23,648 nt of DNA from Smittium culicis. Its lineage: Eukaryota; Kickxellomycota; Harpellomycetes; Harpellales; Legeriomycetaceae. The notes beneath the pieces are model-generated. The model was not told where the DNA came from. It ran no database searches and saw only the letters and a program-made list of their open reading frames with translations. Positions 18,961 through 23,648 of the stretch are shown piece by piece. Position 1 is the stretch's first letter, and every line of letters begins with the position of its first letter. The position numbers and the translations under genes were made by a program. The DNA is taken from assembly GCA_001970855.1 (NCBI GenBank), contig LSSN01005323.1:1-23648 (forward strand), in the 5' to 3' direction.

Positions 18961-21191
18961 GTAAAGTTGTGTTAAATTTTAGTATATTTCACTTCGAAAG
19001 GTACACTACTTATTCACTCAAATCATCGAAGATATTTCATTATTAGGTGAATAACATTGCCCTTTACACATTTTTCAAAACAGATCAACATTGTAGAGCA
19101 TTTTAATTGGTTTTGATATTGAAAATTTTATATATATCTTTCTTAATTCCAAAAAAAAAAAATAAATAAAGATCGCCTTTTTCTAGACTTATTGAAAAAA
19201 TATAAAAGAATGAAGAAAACTGCTGATCTCTTTAAAAGGGCTGTTGAAATATGTAGCTATAAGCAGGTAAATAAAAATATTCAAAACTAATAAATATCAA
19301 GTGATATGATTGCGTAAATTGCGTTAGATAGCAAAGTTAAATTAGTATTCGACTATATCCACATTTTATAACCAACGCAATCATATAAATCAATACAAAT
19401 AATGTTTAAAACCCCCCTTTTTTTTCGGCTACTAAAATTTTAATAATAGACCACAATATTACATATTGAGTTTTAATTTACATTAAAATAAAATAGCCCC
19501 TGCAATAAATACTTTTTTTTTTTGCTTTAATCTTAGCACTACATATCAATTTGATAAATATTAAGGATACCGGGTACTAAGAATAAAAATAAAATGTACC
19601 GGTCCGCATATACAGCTTGTTTATCATGTAATATAGTAAAAAATTATTTGATCTTTACTCTAAAATACTTACTAAGAAAAATTTTTTTTATAAAATCATA
19701 AATCTTCATATATAGTAGCCCTCATAATCTCAATCATAGAACACTATACTTTTAATGTTTTAATCGGTTAATAAAAATATAAATCTCACTTTTATAAATG
19801 TAGCATTTTTTTATATTTACAGAATTCTATATTCAATTCTTACCTAATCATCCGCTTTAGAGCTAAATTTTACTAACAAATTTCATCAAATATATTATTA
19901 AATTTATCAAAAAATCTTACCATATCGAAATTTGAAAATTAAATCTCCAGTATGATACGTTGTCTTCTAAGAAATATGTCTCTCAAATGTATACTAATTT
20001 TTTCTAATGATAAAACTTTGATAAATCTTACTAAGATTAATAAAATTAATCATAGAAATAATCGATTTAAAATTAGTCTCTTATTTTATAAAAATTAAAT
20101 TAGCCTTTTTATCAACAATAGAAAATTGCTTGACTTTAATTTCAATTAATCTATATTTTAAATTATCTCATTAAAATCTATATTTAGAAATTATAAATTA
20201 CTTTTTGAACGTTGCCTCTATTATACTTAATGACTTTATATATTTTGTATTTCTGTTTAATATATGAAAAATCTATTTTATTCCGCGTATAACCCATATA
20301 ATTGAACTATTAATTAATCGAAAATTCAAAATCTACCCCATTAAATCTATATATTTAATCATTCTTTTATTATTATAAAGAGCCTGAGAAATTAAAAAAT
20401 TTATGAAATTTTTTTAATTTATTTTTGACCTAAGAAGATAGTATAAATGAGAAAAATATTTGGATATGTATTTTTTATTTTGGAAATTTTCATTTTTATT
20501 CAAAGATTTAAAATTAATTATAATTTATATGGATTTAAAGTTATTATAAGCTATATATTTATTTAAATCGCATGATATTATCATATCATGAAATTTTATA
20601 ATATTATACCTTATAAAAATACCAAATATTCTGTAAGTATAAATATGCAAATATCATAGCAAAAATAAATTTAACTGTCGTTTTACAATTTTTTTATCTA
20701 TATGAACCGAGATTCACTCTTCCAAAAAAAAAAAAAAAAAACTATTTTAAGTCAGATTATATCGAAAATACATTGTGAATTTTTATATTATGTTCAATTA
20801 TTAATAATATCATTTATTAGCAAAGCTTTTTATTGAAAAAAAAAGATATAAATAATAAATATTGTTATTTTTTGGTATACAATGACCAAAATTCCAAAAA
20901 ATTAGAAAGCTTTAATTTTCAAACCCACATAATATTTTTTTTAAAATAAAAAATTATATTTAAAATTTAAATTAAAAAGTAAACTCGATTTTAATTTTTT
21001 GAATTTTACCATTTTTATTTTATTAATTCCTTGGATCTGTAATTATTTGAATCAAAAAGGCTTGATTATAATTTTTAAATTATATTTACCTTTATTTATA
21101 TGATTATCTATTGATTTTACGACGATAGCCGAAATTAAATTTGAACACAGATAATTTTAGATTAGCCCTCAAATTCCTGAATTTTACAAGC

Positions 21192-21242
21192 CTCAAATGA
21201 TTATTTTATTCATTTGAGATTTGTCATTTGTCATTTGTCATC
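21192..21242. repeat. Hairpin followed by a TTTGTCA tandem triplet
   Basis: CTCAAATGA (21192-21200) pairs with TCATTTGAG (21210-21218) over a 9-nt loop. Three TTTGTCA units follow directly, sharing the CATTTG word with the hairpin arm, so slippage from the arm probably produced the tandem repeat. Confidence 0.6.
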
Positions 21243-23441
21243 TAATGAATATAATAGTATTTAATTTACTAATAATTGTTGGTAATGTGCTATGTATATA
21301 ACTTTTATTCTCGAGTCTTTATAAGTCAACCAACAGCTACCTATGATCGTAGCTCAACATAAAAAAATGATAGAAAGGCTCTAAACACATCAAGTCTTGA
21401 GCTACATTAAGCCTTCCGTCAAACAATCCTTAAAAAAAAAATAATTACGATACTTTTATGATTAAAAGCAAATTAATTTTTTTATAATTAGTACTCGGCT
21501 GGAAAAGTTTATTGCACTCAGGACTTGGAAGGGTGAACATTTACTTAACTATGAATTGAACTATAGAAAAAAACAATAGAATTTAAGAAACAAAGAAAAA
21601 TAATAATTACAGATGAGTGCGTGAAACATTGAAATAATGTATAATAATAACGTATTTTTATTTTGTAAAAACTAAATTCGAAATAATACATTTTGCTTAT
21701 TTTTTGACTGTAAAATTAAAAAAGGTAAGTGTATTGTATCAAATATGAATTTGATAAAATCGTCAAACTCATATTAATGAATTTTAAAAAATAAATTGGC
21801 AGTAATTTACGAGCCAAAAAATTATCAAGTGCATATTTTATATACTCTAAGACTTAGAGCGTTAAGAACAAGTTCTAAATAACAAAATTAAATGAAATTA
21901 AACAAAAATTTTATAAAGATATGCTTAAGTATTACATATTTCCAGCTAAAATCTCTTATTCAATAATAAATGATTACAGAAACTTAGAAATTAGTTATTT
22001 ATTATACAGAGGCTTAATCTTTAATAAGGTTTTAAAGTAAATATTTAAGTTTCTATTTTTCAAAAAAAAAACATCAATACATGGTTTAACTATTCGTTAT
22101 AACTAAAATTATGTATAAAAATCTTTAATTCATAAAAAGCTGAAAACTTTTCTCATTTACCCCAAAAATAAAATTAAAACTACTCAATTCAAAGATATTT
22201 TTAGTCATTATTTAGCATTAAATTATTGTTCTCTTTATGTTTTGATATTTTATATTTAAATTATGAAATTCCAACTTCTAATTTAATAGTTTACTACAAG
22301 CTATATAAATATTTTTTTATATAATGTATAAATAAATAGTAATAGGAATTTTAATCTCCTATTTAATCTTGAAAAAAATTCATATCAACTTTCTATACAG
22401 AAGCTAATCTACCAAACAAAGATCAATATCAAAACTTATTTTAAAACTAGAATTTTTAATGCTACAGAAAAATATGGCTGAATAAAGTTTTTTTTATATT
22501 TATGATTAATGTGTAACTGATTTTTTATTGTTACATTTATAAATAATTCGCGAAAAAAGCATTTAGTTTTTTATATTAAAAAATCAATAAATTTTAAATT
22601 AAATATCAATAATTTAGGTTAAAAATAACGATATTAAGTTATAAAAATTTTTAATATGTATTCAAAGATGATAAGAAAATAACTATTAATCAGATAAAAA
22701 TATTTTTATTTTATAAAATTCTGAATTTACTGTAGATTATTAGAAATTAAACGAAAATTTATATTTATCATTTAAATAATTTTTAAATAATATCTTTTAC
22801 TGGCGAAACCTTTGATAAATAGACATATTTATTATTTTATCTAATAAATATAAGCTTTAATAAAATGTTTATCAAAGATTTCTTATAGAAATGTGTATCA
22901 AATAAAAAATCAAATGAATTAAACTGTACTTCGAATATTTTAAAATACAAAAAATTATATTTATGCTTTATTTTAAACGAAATTTACTATAAATAAGCTT
23001 TAAGATGATAAATTTCTATGTTTTATTTTAAATTAACTGATTAAAATCTACGGATATAATCATTTAACTGAAAAAAAACTATAACTATAAATCGTCATTC
23101 CATTTATAAATTATATATATATTAAAATGCGAGAATAGCGATTAATAAAGATTAGTTATTTTATGGTAATTTAAGAGTAATTCAATTTCATCATAATTAT
23201 TTTTATAGAAATCGCATTAATATGTAATTCAGCTACTTTTAGGCGTGTTAAACTTCATTAAATTGAAAATATATACTTTTAATTGTTCTCAAATATCCAA
23301 TAATCAGTTTCTGTCTAAAAAAAAACCAAAAATATAATATTTGGTCGTTCATAAATAAGAAACCATATAAAATTCGTTTTAATATTTTGTATTTATATGG
23401 ATATTCATTTAAAAAAAATCACAGTTTCAAGCAGTATTATA

Positions 23442-23461
23442 TTATTATTATTTGGGGAAAA
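23442..23461. repeat. Dispersed 20-bp direct repeat, copy 2
   Basis: Exact match to 8070-8089 (TTATTATTATTTGGGGAAAA). No surrounding element boundaries are visible. Confidence 0.35.
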
Positions 23462-23648
23462 AATTATTATAACATTCAAAAATTGTCATAAACAAACAAA
23501 GTGTAGTATTTTTATGTTTATATTTTTTTTCAATACAAAATAATTGTATTAGTTTCTAAATTATATTTATTAGTATTACAAAATTTTTTTTAATTATTCA
23601 AATTTAGTTAATAAGATTCATAAGTTTTTGGCTGTATCAATAAATTTA

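Larger units (their letters stand above)
18961..23648. other. Very AT-rich gene-free region
   Basis: 4.7 kb of mostly A/T with many homopolymer runs, including an 18-A run at 20724-20741. There is no open frame of interest on either strand. Small structures seen are a hairpin with a TTTGTCA triplication (21192-21242), a 9-bp inverted pair GTAGCTCAA/TTGAGCTAC (21349-21357 and 21397-21405), and the second copy of the 20-bp word at 23442-23461. In composition it resembles the left end of the window; it could be heterochromatic or centromere-flanking sequence, which I cannot test. Confidence 0.5.

Noticed and set aside
1..23648. CRISPR array, bacterial operon or prophage
   Set aside because: There are no regularly spaced repeats, no ribosome-binding-site pattern, and the genes have introns and fungal-type products.

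Overview
The window is eukaryotic nuclear DNA, very probably from a fungus. It is extremely A+T-rich between genes, full of homopolymer tracts and gene-poor. The genes carry short introns (70-132 nt) with GT...AG ends. The four recognisable genes are all of fungal type: a ZIP zinc transporter of the Zrt1/Zrt2 kind, a Pcl-type (Pho80-family) cyclin, a small inner-membrane protein resembling yeast Ina17, and a Ypd1-like histidine phosphotransfer protein. The low gene density and transposon debris suggest a repeat-rich, low-GC fungus. I cannot fix the phylum from the sequence.

Layout. 1-5138 is AT-rich sequence without a recognisable gene, holding one GC-richer cluster of stacked inverted repeats at 345-602. 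5141-5872 is a cut-and-paste DNA element with perfect 25-bp terminal inverted repeats and a TA target duplication. It is interrupted by a smaller piggyBac-like MITE (5653-5841) bounded by TTAA. 6317-7434 (+) is the zinc transporter in two exons. 8899-9906 (+) is the cyclin in four exons. 9907-14331 is mostly gene-free, becomes G-rich on the + strand from about 10.5 kb, and contains a G-quadruplex motif, a 12-G tract and a second, decayed copy of the MITE at 13914-14104. 14332-14610 (+) is the Ina17-like gene. It converges on the Ypd1-like gene (14829-15312, -, two exons). Around 15.97 kb the strand composition flips sharply from G-rich to C-rich, and the C-rich state lasts to about 18.95 kb. 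A GC-richer island at 18571-18960 may hold the last exons of an unidentified minus-strand gene. From 19 kb to the end I see only AT-rich sequence.

The genes do not form one pathway, but two are signalling components. The Pcl-type cyclin would activate a Pho85-like kinase in nutrient or cell-cycle control, and the Ypd1-like protein would relay phosphate between histidine kinases and response regulators in stress signalling. The zinc transporter feeds metal uptake, and the Ina17-like protein would act in assembling mitochondrial ATP synthase. The exon joins for ZIP, cyclin and Ypd1 were worked out by hand. Each join keeps frame and restores a continuous family motif.
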